Assembly: GCF_021648825.1 (NCBI RefSeq)
Contig: NZ_JAKJHS010000004.1
Location: 1-64,000, forward strand
Origin: Rhizobium halophilum
GTDB lineage: Bacteria; Pseudomonadota; Alphaproteobacteria; Rhizobiales; Rhizobiaceae
Direction of reading: 5' to 3'
DNA length: 64,000 nt
How positions within the stretch are numbered: position 1 is the first letter of the stretch; every line of letters begins with the position of its first letter. Made by a program: the position numbers and the translations under genes. Below are positions 17,790 through 27,553 of this stretch, in pieces. Under the pieces are notes generated by a model. That model saw only the letters and a program-made list of their open reading frames with translations, did not search any database and was not told the origin of the DNA.

Positions 17790-18896
17790 GTGGAGGATGT
17801 GGATTGCGTGGTGGTCGGTGCTGGCGTGGTCGGTCTGGCGATGGCACGGGCCCTGGCCCTTTCGGGTCGTGAGGTGCTGATCCTCGAAGCCGAAGGCGCC
17901 ATCGGCACCGGCACGTCCTCGCGCAACAGCGAGGTGATCCATGCCGGCATCTATTATCCGGCCGGCAGCCTAATGGCCGAGCTCTGCGTCGCCGGCAAGC
18001 AGCAGCTCTACCGCTATTGCGCCGAGCGAGGCCTGCCGCACCGAAACTGCGGCAAGCTGATCGTGGCGACCTCGGCGCAAGAGCTCGATGTGCTGCCGGC
18101 GATTGCGGCCAGGGCTGCGGCGAACGGCGTGGGTGATCTGCGGCAGATCTCTGCCGACGAGGCGCTTGACCTGGAACCGGCGCTTGCTGCGACGGGCGCG
18201 CTGCTTTCGCCCTCGACCGGTATTATCGACAGTCATGCGCTGATGACCTCCCTCTTGGGCGACGCGGAAAGCGCCGGTGCCCTGATTGCCTTCAGGTCTC
18301 CGATACTGGCCGGGCGGGTGACGGAGGCCGGGATCGAGATCGAGGTCGGCGGCGAGGAGCCGATGACGCTGCGGGCAAGGACGCTGGTCAATGCTGCCGG
18401 TCATGGTGCACCTGCTCTGGCCAGGTCGCTTCATGGAATGCCGCAGGATCAGGTCCCGCAAGCCTATTTTGCCAAGGGCAGCTACTTCTCCATGACTGGC
18501 AGAACGCCCTTCTCGCGGCTGATCTACCCGGTGCCGGTCAAGGGCGGGCTCGGCATCCACCTGACGCTCGACCTTGCGGGGCAGGCGCGGTTCGGTCCGG
18601 ACGTCGAATGGGTGGACGGGCTCGACTACGAGGTCGATCCGGCGCGGGCGGAAAGCTTCTACCGTGGGATTCGCCGCTATTACCCGGGGCTCCCGGACGG
18701 TTCGCTCATCCCCGCCTATTCCGGCATCCGGCCAAAGATCGTGCCGCCGGAGGTCGCCTCCCAGGACTTCGTAATCCAGGGGCCCAAGACGCACGGGGTG
18801 CCGGGGCTGGTCAACCTCTTCGGCATCGAGTCTCCCGGACTCACCGCCTGCCTGGCCATCGCCGATCATGTCGCCTCAATGGTGGACGCTGACTGA
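17790..18896 (+). CDS. FAD-dependent oxidoreductase, L-2-hydroxyglutarate oxidase (LhgO)-like
   Basis: A 368-residue DAO-family flavoprotein: dinucleotide-binding [20 protein letters not shown] at the N-terminus, then [15 protein letters not shown], a motif typical of LhgO/L2HGDH, and KGSYFSM plus YSGIRPKI further on. LhgO oxidises L-2-hydroxyglutarate to 2-oxoglutarate and passes electrons to the quinone pool. Start is a GTG behind CCGGGAG. It stands alone between oppositely and co-directional unrelated genes. Other DAO-family oxidases (for glycerol 3-phosphate or amino acids) fit less well because of the [11 protein letters not shown] segment. Confidence 0.85.
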   Translation: MEDVDCVVVGAGVVGLAMARALALSGREVLILEAEGAIGTGTSSRNSEVIHAGIYYPAGSLMAELCVAGKQQLYRYCAERGLPHRNCGKLIVATSAQELDVLPAIAARAAANGVGDLRQISADEALDLEPALAATGALLSPSTGIIDSHALMTSLLGDAESAGALIAFRSPILAGRVTEAGIEIEVGGEEPMTLRARTLVNAAGHGAPALARSLHGMPQDQVPQAYFAKGSYFSMTGRTPFSRLIYPVPVKGGLGIHLTLDLAGQARFGPDVEWVDGLDYEVDPARAESFYRGIRRYYPGLPDGSLIPAYSGIRPKIVPPEVASQDFVIQGPKTHGVPGLVNLFGIESPGLTACLAIADHVASMVDAD

Positions 18897-18928
18897 GAAT
18901 CACTCGGAACAAACCCACTAACCTTGCT

Positions 18929-18946
18929 GTTCTTCCGGTGAAGAAC
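18929..18946 (+). other. Perfect hairpin in front of a ribosome-binding site
   Basis: GTTCTTC and GAAGAAC pair perfectly around CGGT. GGGAG, the ribosome-binding site of the following secreted-protein gene, starts one base after the stem. It could be a 5' stabilising hairpin or the terminator of the gene before it, although the T-run (TTATTTTC) starts five bases later and includes the next start region. Confidence 0.45.
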
Positions 18947-18959
18947 GGGAGTTATTTTC

Positions 18960-19322
18960 ATGAAGACGCTGTTTGCCCTCGCCGCGGCTGCCGTCGCGCT
19001 GTCGTTGCCGGGCCTTGCTTCGGCACAATCCATCACGGATGTCGGCCGTCGCGACGCCGGGCCGCCGCCGGAGGCGCAGATGCATCGGCGTGACCGCAGT
19101 CACGACCGGCACATGGGCCGCGAGCAACGGCGCGACCGGGGTGCGCACTACAGGATCGAGGACGGCCGGATGAAAATTTCCTTCCGCTGCCCCGACGGCG
19201 AGCCTGCCCAGGACTGCGCCGATCTGCTGCTGCAGGTTCTCGACCGGCTGCAGGCCAACGGCTCATCCGACGAGGGTGGCTACCGCGACTACGACCGGAG
19301 ACAGGCCTACCGCGATCGCTAA
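18960..19322 (+). CDS. Small secreted protein rich in Arg and Asp, unknown function
   Basis: A 120-residue protein with a signal peptide (MKTLFALAAAAVALSLPGLASAQ). The mature part has a highly charged Arg/Asp/His stretch (about 40-65), a short core KISFRCPDGEPAQDC with two cysteines that could form a disulfide, and a charged tail. Proteins of this type occur in rhizobia without assigned function. GGGAG is the ribosome-binding site. It is convergent with scpA. Confidence 0.7.
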   Translation: MKTLFALAAAAVALSLPGLASAQSITDVGRRDAGPPPEAQMHRRDRSHDRHMGREQRRDRGAHYRIEDGRMKISFRCPDGEPAQDCADLLLQVLDRLQANGSSDEGGYRDYDRRQAYRDR

Positions 19323-19362
19323 ACTCAGCGGTTCCTAAGTCGAGCCCGCCGCTTTGCCGGCA

Positions 19363-21498
19363 TTAGATGTTGCGGCGCTTGCCCTCCAAGAGGTCGAGCA
19401 CCTTGTTGGCGGCATCCAGTACGTTGGTGCCGGGACCGAAGACGGCGGCGACGCCGTGCTCCAGAAGATAGTCATAGTCCTGCCGCGGCACGACGCCGCC
19501 GACGACGACGATGACATTCTCGGCACCCTTTGCCTTCAGCGCCTCGACCAGTTGCGGGGCAAGCGTCCGGTGGCCGGCCGCGAGCGACGACATGCCGACC
19601 ACCTGTACCTTCTCCGCAACCGCGAGATCGGCTGCTTCCTCGGGGGTCTGGAACAGCGGCCCAGCCAGCACCTCGAAACCGATGTCGCCGAAGGCGGAGG
19701 CAATCACTTTCGCACCCCGGTCGTGCCCATCCTGACCGAGCTTGGCGACCATGATCTTCGGCTTTCCGGCGGATTGGGCATAGCCGGAGAGGCGCGAAAC
19801 AAGCGTCCTGTACTCCGGATCGTCCTCGTAAGCCGCGCCGTAGATGTCGCCGACCACTTCCGGGACGGCCGCGTGATCGCCGAACGCTTGCCGCATCGCG
19901 TTCGAGATGTCCCCCACGGTGGCCCGCGCCCGCGCCGCTTCGACGGCGGCCGCAAGCAGGTTGCCCTGGCCCGAACGAGCGACTTCAGTAAGGGTAGCGA
20001 GCGTCTCCTCCACGCGCTTCGGATCGCGCTGCCGCCGTACCTGCTCCAGCCGCTTGATCTGGGCGGCGCGTACGGCGGTGTTGTCGATCGCCAGGATGTC
20101 GAGATCGTCCTCGTTCTCCAGCCGGTACCTGTTGACGCCGACGATGATCTCTTCGCCGCGGTCGACTCTGGCCTGCCGCTTCGTCGCCGCTTCCTCGATC
20201 AGCCGCTTCGGCAATCCATCCGCCACGGCCTTGGTCATGCCGCCGAGCTTTTCCACCTCCTCGATCAGCGCCCAGGCCTTTTCCGCCAGTTCGTTGGTGA
20301 GGCTCTCGATGTAGTAGGAGCCGGCGAGGGGATCGACGACCTTGGTGATGCCGGTCTCGTGCTGCAGGATGAGCTGAGTGTTGCGGGCAATGCGGGCGGA
20401 GAAATCCGTCGGCAGCGCCATGGCCTCGTCGAGCGCGTTGGTGTGTAGCGACTGCGTGCCGCCGAGCGCGGCCGACAGCGCCTCGTAGGCGGTGCGGATG
20501 ACGTTGTTATACGGATCCTGCTCCTGCAGAGAGACGCCGGATGTCTGGCAGTGGGTGCGCAGCATCAGCGAGGATGCCTTCTGCGGCTTGAACTCCTCCA
20601 TGATCGACGACCAGAGGAGGCGCGCGGCGCGCAGCTTGGCGATCTCCATGAAGAAGTTCATGCCGATCGCAAAGAAGAACGAGAGCCGTCCGGCGAAATC
20701 GTCGACGTTGAGCCCCTTGGCGAGGGCGGCCCGGACATATTCGCGGCCGTCGGCAAGCGTGAAGGCAAGCTCCTGCACCAGCGTCGCGCCGGCCTCCTGC
20801 ATGTGGTAGCCGGAGATCGAGATCGAGTTGAAGCGCGGCATCTCCTTCGCTGTGTACTCGATGATGTCCGCGACGATCCGCATGGAGGGCTCCGGCGGAT
20901 AGATATAGGTGTTGCGGACCATGAACTCCTTGAGGATGTCGTTCTGAATCGTGCCGGAGAGCTCGGCGCGCGAGCAGCCCTGTTCCTCGCCGGCGACGAT
21001 AAAGGAGGCGAGGATCGGGACCACCGCGCCGTTCATCGTCATGGAGACGGACATCTCCTTCAGCGGAATGCCGTCGAAGAGGATCTTCATATCCTCCACG
21101 GAGTCGATAGCGACACCCGCCTTGCCCACGTCGCCCTCCACGCGCGGATGATCGCTGTCGTAGCCGCGGTGGGTGGCCAGATCGAAGGCAACGGACAGAC
21201 CCTTCTGGCCGGCCGCGAGGTTGCGGCGGTAGAAGGCATTGGAGGCTTCCGCAGTTGAGAAGCCGGCATATTGGCGGATCGTCCAGGGGCGGCCGGCATA
21301 CATGGTTGCCCGCGGGCCGCGCACGAAGGGCTTGAAGCCCGGCAGGCTGTCGAGGTGGTTGACCCCTTCCAGATCCTGCGCCGTGTAGAGCGGCTTGATA
21401 TCGATGTCTTCCGGGGTTTCCCAGACCAGCGTCTTCGGTGACGCCTTCAGCTCCTTTTGCGCCAGCTCCTCCCAATCCTTCAGGGTCTTCTTGGACAT
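19363..21498 (-). CDS. scpA: Methylmalonyl-CoA mutase
   Basis: A 711-residue single-chain cobalamin enzyme that interconverts (R)-methylmalonyl-CoA and succinyl-CoA, closing the propionyl-CoA route. The N-terminal TIM-barrel half contains [20 protein letters not shown] and the substrate region; the C-terminal B12-binding domain has the base-off motif [13 protein letters not shown] (DxHxxG) near residue 600 and a later GGVVPRQD. Length and order match rhizobial BhbA/ScpA. An in-frame ATG follows GAGGGAGATCCG. It lies downstream of pccA on the same strand but across a 581-base gap, so it may have its own promoter. Confidence 0.97.
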   Translation of the reverse strand: MSKKTLKDWEELAQKELKASPKTLVWETPEDIDIKPLYTAQDLEGVNHLDSLPGFKPFVRGPRATMYAGRPWTIRQYAGFSTAEASNAFYRRNLAAGQKGLSVAFDLATHRGYDSDHPRVEGDVGKAGVAIDSVEDMKILFDGIPLKEMSVSMTMNGAVVPILASFIVAGEEQGCSRAELSGTIQNDILKEFMVRNTYIYPPEPSMRIVADIIEYTAKEMPRFNSISISGYHMQEAGATLVQELAFTLADGREYVRAALAKGLNVDDFAGRLSFFFAIGMNFFMEIAKLRAARLLWSSIMEEFKPQKASSLMLRTHCQTSGVSLQEQDPYNNVIRTAYEALSAALGGTQSLHTNALDEAMALPTDFSARIARNTQLILQHETGITKVVDPLAGSYYIESLTNELAEKAWALIEEVEKLGGMTKAVADGLPKRLIEEAATKRQARVDRGEEIIVGVNRYRLENEDDLDILAIDNTAVRAAQIKRLEQVRRQRDPKRVEETLATLTEVARSGQGNLLAAAVEAARARATVGDISNAMRQAFGDHAAVPEVVGDIYGAAYEDDPEYRTLVSRLSGYAQSAGKPKIMVAKLGQDGHDRGAKVIASAFGDIGFEVLAGPLFQTPEEAADLAVAEKVQVVGMSSLAAGHRTLAPQLVEALKAKGAENVIVVVGGVVPRQDYDYLLEHGVAAVFGPGTNVLDAANKVLDLLEGKRRNI

Positions 21499-22079
21499 CG
21501 GATCTCCCTCATACGCCGGTATTCACGCGCGGAGATCTCCGCCGTGGCTTAAAGCTAGTGTTCGGACGGGGCGCTGAAAGCTGCCTCGTAAGATAATTTT
21601 ATGTGGCACCTCTCAGCGCCCCGTTCGGCGGTTTTTGCCCGCGACTCCGGTCTCTCTGCCTAGGTCGAACGGGGAGGTGTTTGTCGCCGGTTTCCCGGGC
21701 GCCGGAGCTTTCACCCCGGCATCGCGTCGGACTTGAAAATCCGGCGACACCAACCTCGTCGACCCCCATGTGTGCCGCACAGGCACGCCCGGCGCGCACT
21801 TTCGGGCATTAAGAGACGAGGGCCGGTCCGTAACCCTTCGCCTCTCCCCGTGTCGCCGGAGGGAGACCATTTTCCGCGGACCCCGATGGTGAAGGTGCAC
21901 GTCGTCCCTCCACCACCAGCGCCGGCCCCGCCTCGCCAGGACGCCTCCTGGTGTATCCGAGAGCGGAACGTCTCAAGTCTGCACCACAGTCTGAGTCCGG
22001 GGACGATCTGCGCCTTGATTTTTCTCAAGCCGCTGATTTTGTTGAACCCGCACCCGAAACTCTTCCCCCTTTTTCGAGC
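21499..22079. other. Non-coding gap between pccA and scpA
   Basis: About 580 bases with no convincing gene on either strand: possible frames are short, lack ribosome-binding sites and have no family likeness. It should hold the scpA promoter and the pccA transcript end. Its one structured element is the nested inverted repeat described separately. A tRNA-like GGACTTGAAAATCC segment near 21728 does not fold as a tRNA. Confidence 0.6.
21563..21627. repeat. Nested inverted repeat upstream of scpA
   Basis: CGGACGGGGCGCTGA (21563-21577) pairs with TCAGCGCCCCGTTCG (21613-21627) in a 15-base stem with one G-T wobble. Inside it TGCC/GGCA gives a second short stem around an A/T-rich loop. On the plus strand the stem is followed by GCGGTTTTTG, as in an intrinsic terminator. 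No plus-strand gene is known just before it, so it may end an unannotated transcript or form part of the scpA 5' leader on the minus strand. Confidence 0.6.
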
Positions 22080-24092
22080 CTATTCGAACTCCATGATCAA
22101 TTCGTCGACGGCAAGGCTCTGGCCGGCACTGGCGGCGACACGCTTGACCACCGCCTTGCGCTCCGCCTTCAGGACGTTCTCCATCTTCATCGCCTCGACG
22201 CTGGCGAGCGTCTGGCCGGCTTCGACCGTATCGCCCTCCTTCACCGCCACCGAGGTGATGACGCCGGGCATGGGGCAGAGCAGCATTTGTGAGGTATCCG
22301 GCGGCAGCTTCACCGGCATCAGGCGGGCAAGCTCGGCGACGCGCCGGCTGCGCACGCGCGCCGTCACGTCGACGCCGCGCCAGCGCAGGCGGATTGCGGC
22401 TCCCTTCAGATCCACCTTCACGCCCATGACCTCGCCGTCCACGGTAAAGCGGGCATGGGTCTGGCCGGGCAGCCACGGCGTCGCGACCGACAGCGGTGAT
22501 GCGTCGGTGAAGCGCGCGACCGAAGCCTCGCCACTGGGCTCAATGGTGCCTGCGAGCTCGGTGCCGGAAAACGCGACCACCCAATCGCGGCCGACGCTGC
22601 GGCGATGGTTGCCGATCGTGCCAGAGATCTGCGCTGCCCGCTCCTGAAGTGTCTGGTTGATCACCATGGCGATGGCCGCGAGCCGCCGGAGCGCGTCTTC
22701 ATCCGGCGCGACGCCGGAAAAGCCGTCCGGAAACTCTTCGGCGATAAAGGCGGTGGTGATCTTGCCGGAGCGGAAGCGCGGATGCTGCATCACGGCGGAG
22801 AGGAAGGGCAGGTTGTGGCCGATTCCCTCCACCTCGAAGTCGTCGAGCGCGACCCCCATGGCATCGATCGCGCTCGTGCGGTCCGGTGCCCAGGTGCAGA
22901 GCTTGGCGATCATCGGGTCGTAGTACATCGAGATCTCGCCGCCCTCGAAGACGCCGGTATCATTGCGCACAATCGTGCCGTCACCCTGCTCGCCTTCGGC
23001 CGGCGGCCGGTAGCGGGTGAGCCGCCCGATCGAGGGCAGGAAGTTTCGATAGGGATCTTCCGCATAAAGCCGGCTTTCGATCGCCCAGCCGTCGAGCTTC
23101 ACGTCCCCTTGGCCGAAGGAGAGCTTTTCGCCAGCGGCAACGCGGATCATCTGCTCGACGAGATCGATGCCGGTGACGAGTTCCGTCACCGGGTGCTCGA
23201 CCTGCAGGCGGGTGTTCATCTCGAGGAAGTAGAAGTTGCGCTGACCGTCGACGATGAACTCCACCGTGCCGGCGGAGTGGTAGCCGACGGCCTTGGCCAG
23301 CGCGACCGCCTGCTCGCCCATGGCGCGGCGTGTCGCTTCGTCGAGGAAGGGCGAGGGTGCCTCCTCGATGACCTTCTGGTTGCGGCGCTGGATCGAGCAT
23401 TCGCGCTCCCCGAGGTAAAGGACGGTGCCGTGCTTGTCGCCGAGCACCTGGATCTCGATGTGGCGCGGCTCTGTGACGAACTTCTCGATAAAGATGCGGT
23501 CGTCGCCGAAGGAGCTCTTCGCCTCGTTCTTCGATGACTGGAACCCCTCGCGCGCTTCCGCGTCGTTCCAGGCAATGCGCATCCCCTTGCCGCCGCCGCC
23601 GGCGGACGCCTTGATCATCACCGGATAGCCGATCGAGGCAGAGATGCGCACGGCGTCCTCGGCATCCGCGATCAGACCCATATGGCCCGGAACGGTCGAG
23701 ACGCCAACTTCTGCCGCGAGCTTCTTGGAGGTGATCTTGTCACCCATCGCCTGGATGGCGTTGACCGGCGGGCCAATGAAGGTGACGCCTTCCTTTTCCA
23801 GTGCTTCGGCGAAAAGAGGGTTCTCCGACAGGAAGCCGTAGCCGGGATGCACCGCATCGGCACCCGTCTTGCGGATTGCATCGAGGATCTTGTCGATGAC
23901 GATATAGGACTGCGAGGAGGGGGCGGGGCCGATATGCACCGCCTCGTCGGCTTCGCGAACATGCATGGCATTGGCATCGGCATCCGAATAGACGGCGACG
24001 GTGGCGATGCCCATCTTGCGCGCCGTGCGGATGACCCGGCAGGCGATTTCGCCGCGATTGGCGATGAGGATCTTCTTGATGGCCACCGTCAC
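22080..24092 (-). CDS. pccA: Propionyl-CoA carboxylase alpha subunit (biotin carboxylase + biotin carrier)
   Basis: A 670-residue protein. The biotin carboxylase part (1-450) starts KKILIANRGEIACRVIRTA and has the ATP-grasp glycine loop KASAGGGGKGMRI and FLEMNTRLQVEHPVTE. The C-terminal biotinyl domain carries the EAMKMENV lysine site near residue 635. With PccB it converts propionyl-CoA to methylmalonyl-CoA. The GTG start overlaps the stop of the preceding hypothetical gene by four bases; a second GTG two codons on (GTGGCCATC) is possible. Cluster context with pccB and scpA supports propionate rather than acetyl-CoA or methylcrotonyl-CoA as substrate. Confidence 0.95.
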   Translation of the reverse strand: MTVAIKKILIANRGEIACRVIRTARKMGIATVAVYSDADANAMHVREADEAVHIGPAPSSQSYIVIDKILDAIRKTGADAVHPGYGFLSENPLFAEALEKEGVTFIGPPVNAIQAMGDKITSKKLAAEVGVSTVPGHMGLIADAEDAVRISASIGYPVMIKASAGGGGKGMRIAWNDAEAREGFQSSKNEAKSSFGDDRIFIEKFVTEPRHIEIQVLGDKHGTVLYLGERECSIQRRNQKVIEEAPSPFLDEATRRAMGEQAVALAKAVGYHSAGTVEFIVDGQRNFYFLEMNTRLQVEHPVTELVTGIDLVEQMIRVAAGEKLSFGQGDVKLDGWAIESRLYAEDPYRNFLPSIGRLTRYRPPAEGEQGDGTIVRNDTGVFEGGEISMYYDPMIAKLCTWAPDRTSAIDAMGVALDDFEVEGIGHNLPFLSAVMQHPRFRSGKITTAFIAEEFPDGFSGVAPDEDALRRLAAIAMVINQTLQERAAQISGTIGNHRRSVGRDWVVAFSGTELAGTIEPSGEASVARFTDASPLSVATPWLPGQTHARFTVDGEVMGVKVDLKGAAIRLRWRGVDVTARVRSRRVAELARLMPVKLPPDTSQMLLCPMPGVITSVAVKEGDTVEAGQTLASVEAMKMENVLKAERKAVVKRVAASAGQSLAVDELIMEFE

Positions 24093-24466
24093 ACCTCGAA
24101 CTCGTCTTCAAAGGATTCCGGGAAGTTCTGCCGGGCGACCTTCTCGTTGATCACCAGCAGGGCTTCGTAAGAGGTCGGGTCGAAGTCCTTTTCCGCGGCC
24201 ACCACTTCTCGGCCGAAGAGTAGGTTGAGGCGGGCCGCGTCGAGATTGCCGCGCTCGAAGGGCTGGTCGCCGAAATGCTGCCAGAGGGCATAGAGGAAGG
24301 CGGCGTCGATGCGGTGTTCCTTGGTTCCGGGGCGGGCGCGGCGGGGCAGCGCCTTGATCGGCGTCACCCCTTTCGGATTTGCGCGGCGGATGGTGAACTG
24401 GATGCCCGTGCCCGGCATGCCGCCCGGAAACCCGCGGTGTTTCGTCATGTCGGGCAGGTTTGCCAT
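24089..24466 (-). CDS. Conserved-looking hypothetical protein coupled to pccA
   Basis: A 125-residue soluble protein with no signal or membrane segment and no family I can name. It has a basic N-terminal half (TKHRGFPGGMPGTGIQFTIRR) and an acidic C-terminal helix ending FPESFEDEFEV. AAGGAGAACGGG precedes the ATG, and its stop overlaps the pccA start, so the two are translationally coupled. That coupling suggests a role connected with the carboxylase or propionate metabolism, but nothing in the sequence proves it. Confidence 0.72.
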   Translation of the reverse strand: MANLPDMTKHRGFPGGMPGTGIQFTIRRANPKGVTPIKALPRRARPGTKEHRIDAAFLYALWQHFGDQPFERGNLDAARLNLLFGREVVAAEKDFDPTSYEALLVINEKVARQNFPESFEDEFEV

Positions 24467-24490
24467 CCCGTTCTCCTTGGTCTGCTGCGC

Positions 24491-25408
24491 TTACGGGTTG
24501 CCGCCGAACTTGTCCTGCGTCTTGGTGTCGAAGTCCGACGCGTCGTGGCGCTCGTGCAACTGGCTCGACGGTTCGCCGGAGGTGCGGTTGACCATGGAAC
24601 CCCGCTGGACGCCGCGCCGTTCGCCCACCTGCTTCGTCCAGCGCTGGACGTGTTCGTATTCGTCGACCGACAGGAAGTCGCCGGCGTCGTTATAGGCGTC
24701 CTTTTCGGCAAGCCGTCCGTACCACGGCCAGATCGCCATGTCGGCGACCGTATAGTCCTTGCCGGCCATGAACTCGTTGTCGGCCAGGTGTCGGTTCAGC
24801 ACGTCCATCTGGCGCTTCACCTCCATGGCATAGCGGTTGATGGCATATTCGATCTTCATTGGCGCATAGGCATAGAAATGCCCGAAGCCGCCGCCGAGGA
24901 AGGGGGCCGAGCCCATCTGCCAGAACAGCCAGTTCATGGCCTCCGTGCGTGCGCGGACATCCATCGGCAGGAAAGCGCCGAACTTTTCCGCGAGGTAGAC
25001 CAGGATCGAGCCGGATTCGAAGATCCTGAGCGGCTTTCCGCCGTCCTTCGGCTTGTGGTCCATCAGCGCCGGGATCTTGGAGTTCGGATTAACCTCGACA
25101 AAGCCGGAGCCGAACTGGTCGCCATCGCCGATCTTGATCAGCCAGGCATCGTATTCAGCCTCCGGATGGCCGGCGGCGAGCAACTCCTCCAGCATGATGG
25201 TGACCTTCACGCCATTCGGCGTGCCGAGCGAGTAAAGCTGCAGCGGGTGCTTGCCGACCGGCAGCTCCTTGTCGTGCGTGGCACCTGCGATCGGCCGGTT
25301 GATGCTGGCAAACGCGCCGCCATTGCCGGGCTCCCAGGTCCAGACCTTGGGCGGAACATAGCCAGCGGGGAGGTTCTTTTCGGGCGGAAACTTTTCGGTA
25401 TCGGTCAT
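24491..25408 (-). CDS. yghU: YghU-like glutathione S-transferase family protein
   Basis: A 305-residue protein with the long N-terminal extension typical of YghU (YVPPKVWTWEPGNGGAFASINRP), a thioredoxin-like domain with LYSLGTPNGVKVTIMLEEL and FESGSILVYLAEKFG, and a helical C-terminal GST domain (NEFMAGKDYTVADMAIWPWYG). YghU enzymes have glutathione-dependent disulfide reductase and peroxide-reducing activity and bind two glutathione molecules. AAAGGATAG precedes the ATG. It lies 24 bases before the hypothetical pccA-linked gene and may be in the same transcript. Confidence 0.92.
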   Translation of the reverse strand: MTDTEKFPPEKNLPAGYVPPKVWTWEPGNGGAFASINRPIAGATHDKELPVGKHPLQLYSLGTPNGVKVTIMLEELLAAGHPEAEYDAWLIKIGDGDQFGSGFVEVNPNSKIPALMDHKPKDGGKPLRIFESGSILVYLAEKFGAFLPMDVRARTEAMNWLFWQMGSAPFLGGGFGHFYAYAPMKIEYAINRYAMEVKRQMDVLNRHLADNEFMAGKDYTVADMAIWPWYGRLAEKDAYNDAGDFLSVDEYEHVQRWTKQVGERRGVQRGSMVNRTSGEPSSQLHERHDASDFDTKTQDKFGGNP

Positions 25409-25516
25409 TAAAACTCTATCCTTTTGATCGGGGGCGTCAGCGGGTGACGGGGAGGATATAGGAAGGTCGGTTGCGACCCGCTGCGGCCTGAAATGCTTTT
25501 GATGATTGGTTCAAGA

Positions 25517-25795
25517 CTATTCAGCAGCCTCCGCCGGCGGTTTGGCGCCGGGATACTTCTTTCCCTTCAGCATGCCTTCCACACTGAGATCCTCGTCGAG
25601 ATCGGGCCAATGAACTCCGAAGGGCGACAGCTCTATCTTTTCTCGCTGTTCCGGCGTGGCTGCAAGCAAGGGCGGATACCACCACAGGGGTGTAGACAGC
25701 ATCGCTCCATCGGCAAGTTCCACGACCAGCGCCTCGGCGGTGCAGCGAGCACTGACCGGCTCGAGCAGGTCGTCATCAATTTCCAAAGTGCTCAT
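25517..25795 (-). CDS. DUF2442 family small protein
   Basis: A 92-residue protein with the DUF2442 pattern: an initial beta region, VELADGAMLSTPLWWYPPLLAATPEQREKIELSPFGVHWPDLDEDLSVEGML in the body, and a disordered Lys/Pro/Ala tail. DUF2442 genes very often follow a DUF4160 gene, as here, with a 20-base overlap; the pair is suspected of being toxin-antitoxin-like but has no established mechanism. The ATG beginning MSTLEID is chosen because it matches the family start. Confidence 0.8.
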   Translation of the reverse strand: MSTLEIDDDLLEPVSARCTAEALVVELADGAMLSTPLWWYPPLLAATPEQREKIELSPFGVHWPDLDEDLSVEGMLKGKKYPGAKPPAEAAE

Positions 25796-26012
25796 GCCAC
25801 TTCTCCAGATATTCTTGCTGATGATCACTTACGACCTTGAGGAGATCGTTGAGTTCCTGATCTGTACAGCGCTTGTTGCGCGCGACGGCCAACCGCTGGA
25901 GCCAGATCTTTGTTTCCTTGCGATCCTTGCGGATATGTACGTGAGGCGGTTCATCACGATAAAGGCTGTAGAATTCAAATCTCCAGCCGCGCCATTCGAA
26001 CACGTTTGGCAT
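25776..26012 (-). CDS. DUF4160 family small protein
   Basis: A 78-residue protein with the DUF4160 signature: WRFEFYSLYRDEPPHVHIRKD followed by TKIWLQRLAVARNKRCTDQELNDLLKVVSDHQQEYLEKWHEHFG. The paired His residues (HVH) and the final WHEHF are typical. It starts eight bases after the pccB stop and overlaps the DUF2442 gene, so it can be co-transcribed with pccB. The family is widespread and patchy in distribution and is often proposed as one half of a toxin-antitoxin-like pair; this is not demonstrated. Confidence 0.83.
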   Translation of the reverse strand: MPNVFEWRGWRFEFYSLYRDEPPHVHIRKDRKETKIWLQRLAVARNKRCTDQELNDLLKVVSDHQQEYLEKWHEHFGN

Positions 26013-26020
26013 TTCCTCTC

Positions 26021-27553
26021 CTACAGCGGGATGGTGTCATGCTTCTTCCAGTGCGTCGTGACCTGCTTGTTCCGCAGGGATGCGAAGGCCCGGGCGATGC
26101 GGCGGCGGGACGAATGCGGCATGATCACCTCGTCGATGAAGCCACGCTCGGCGGCGACGAAGGGGTTGGCGAAGCGCTCCTCGTATTCGGCCGTCCGGGC
26201 GGCGGTCTTTTCGGCGTCGGAAAGTTCCGAGCGATAGAGGATTTCAGACGCGCCCTTGGCACCCATCACGGCGATCTCTGCCGTCGGCCAGGCATAGTTG
26301 ATGTCGGCGCCGATGTGCTTTGACGCCATCACATCGTAGGCGCCGCCATAGGCCTTGCGGGTAATGAGCGTCACCATCGGCACGGTGGCCTCGGAATAGG
26401 CAAACAGCAGCTTCGCGCCATGCTTGATCACGCCGCCATATTCCTGGGCGGTGCCAGGAAGGAAACCCGGGACGTCGACCAGAGTCAGGATCGGGATCGA
26501 GAAGGCGTCGCAGAAGCGCACGAAACGGGCGCCCTTCCGGGACGAGTCGATGTCGAGGCAGCCGGCGAGCACCATCGGCTGGTTGGCGACAACGCCAACC
26601 GTCTGGCCTTCCAGCCGGATGAAGCCGGTGACGATGTTCTTGGCGAACGCCTCCTGGATCTCGAAGAAGTCGCCCTCGTCGGCGATGGCGGTGATCAGCT
26701 CCTTCATATTGTAGGGGGTAGCGGCACTGTCCGGGATCAGGCTGTCGAGGCGCATTTCCAGCCGCGAGGGATCGTCGTGGAAGGGGCGCACCGGCGGCCT
26801 GTCGCGATTGTTGAGCGGCAGGAAGTCGAACAGCTGGCGCACGGCCTCAAGTGCCTCGATGTCGTTTTCGAAGGCGGCGTCGGCGACGGAGGATTTCTTC
26901 GTGTGGGTGGTGGCGCCGCCGAGTTCTTCGGCCGTCACGATCTCGTTTGTCACCGTTTTCACCACGTCCGGTCCCGTGACGAACATGTAGGAGGAGTCGC
27001 GCACCATGAAGATGAAATCGGTCATCGCGGGGGAATAGACCGCACCGCCGGCGCAAGGCCCCATAATGACGGAGATCTGCGGGATGACGCCTGAAGCCTC
27101 GGCATTGCGGCGAAAAACCTCCGCATAGCCAGCCAGCGACGCAACGCCTTCCTGAATGCGCGCGCCGCCGGAATCGTTGAGGCCGATGACGGGCGCACCG
27201 ACGCGCGCCGCCATATCCATGATCTTGCAGATCTTCTGCGCATGCGTTTCCGAGAGCGAACCGCCGAGAACGGTAAAATCCTGCGAGAAGACATAGACCT
27301 GGCGGCCGTTGATCGTACCCCAGCCGGTCACGACGCCGTCGCCGGCGATCTTCTGCTCCGCCATACCGAAATCAACCGCGCGGTGGGTAACATACATGTC
27401 GAACTCCTCGAAGGAGTTCTCGTCGAGCAACACGTCGATCCGCTCGCGGGCGGTCAGCTTGCCCTTGCCGTGCTGGGCCGCGATGCGCTTTTCACCGCCG
27501 CCGAGGCGCGCTTCCGCCCGACGTTTTTCCAACTCCTGCAGCACTGCGCGCAT
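26021..27553 (-). CDS. pccB: Propionyl-CoA carboxylase beta subunit (carboxyltransferase)
   Basis: The 510-residue subunit transfers carboxyl from carboxybiotin to propionyl-CoA. It has the crotonase-fold carboxyltransferase halves with [20 protein letters not shown] at the start, [20 protein letters not shown] (oxyanion-hole region) and [24 protein letters not shown]. The start is set at the ATG after GGGAGGACGC, giving the standard family length; the frame continues 32 codons upstream without support. It heads a minus-strand cluster: pccB, DUF4160/DUF2442, yghU, unknown, pccA, scpA. Confidence 0.95.
   Translation of the reverse strand: MRAVLQELEKRRAEARLGGGEKRIAAQHGKGKLTARERIDVLLDENSFEEFDMYVTHRAVDFGMAEQKIAGDGVVTGWGTINGRQVYVFSQDFTVLGGSLSETHAQKICKIMDMAARVGAPVIGLNDSGGARIQEGVASLAGYAEVFRRNAEASGVIPQISVIMGPCAGGAVYSPAMTDFIFMVRDSSYMFVTGPDVVKTVTNEIVTAEELGGATTHTKKSSVADAAFENDIEALEAVRQLFDFLPLNNRDRPPVRPFHDDPSRLEMRLDSLIPDSAATPYNMKELITAIADEGDFFEIQEAFAKNIVTGFIRLEGQTVGVVANQPMVLAGCLDIDSSRKGARFVRFCDAFSIPILTLVDVPGFLPGTAQEYGGVIKHGAKLLFAYSEATVPMVTLITRKAYGGAYDVMASKHIGADINYAWPTAEIAVMGAKGASEILYRSELSDAEKTAARTAEYEERFANPFVAAERGFIDEVIMPHSSRRRIARAFASLRNKQVTTHWKKHDTIPL

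Noticed and set aside
21720..21760. GGACTTGAAAATCC segment resembling an anticodon arm with TGA
   Set aside because: The loop has eight bases and no acceptor, D or T arms can be folded around it, so it is not a tRNA or clear tRNA remnant.
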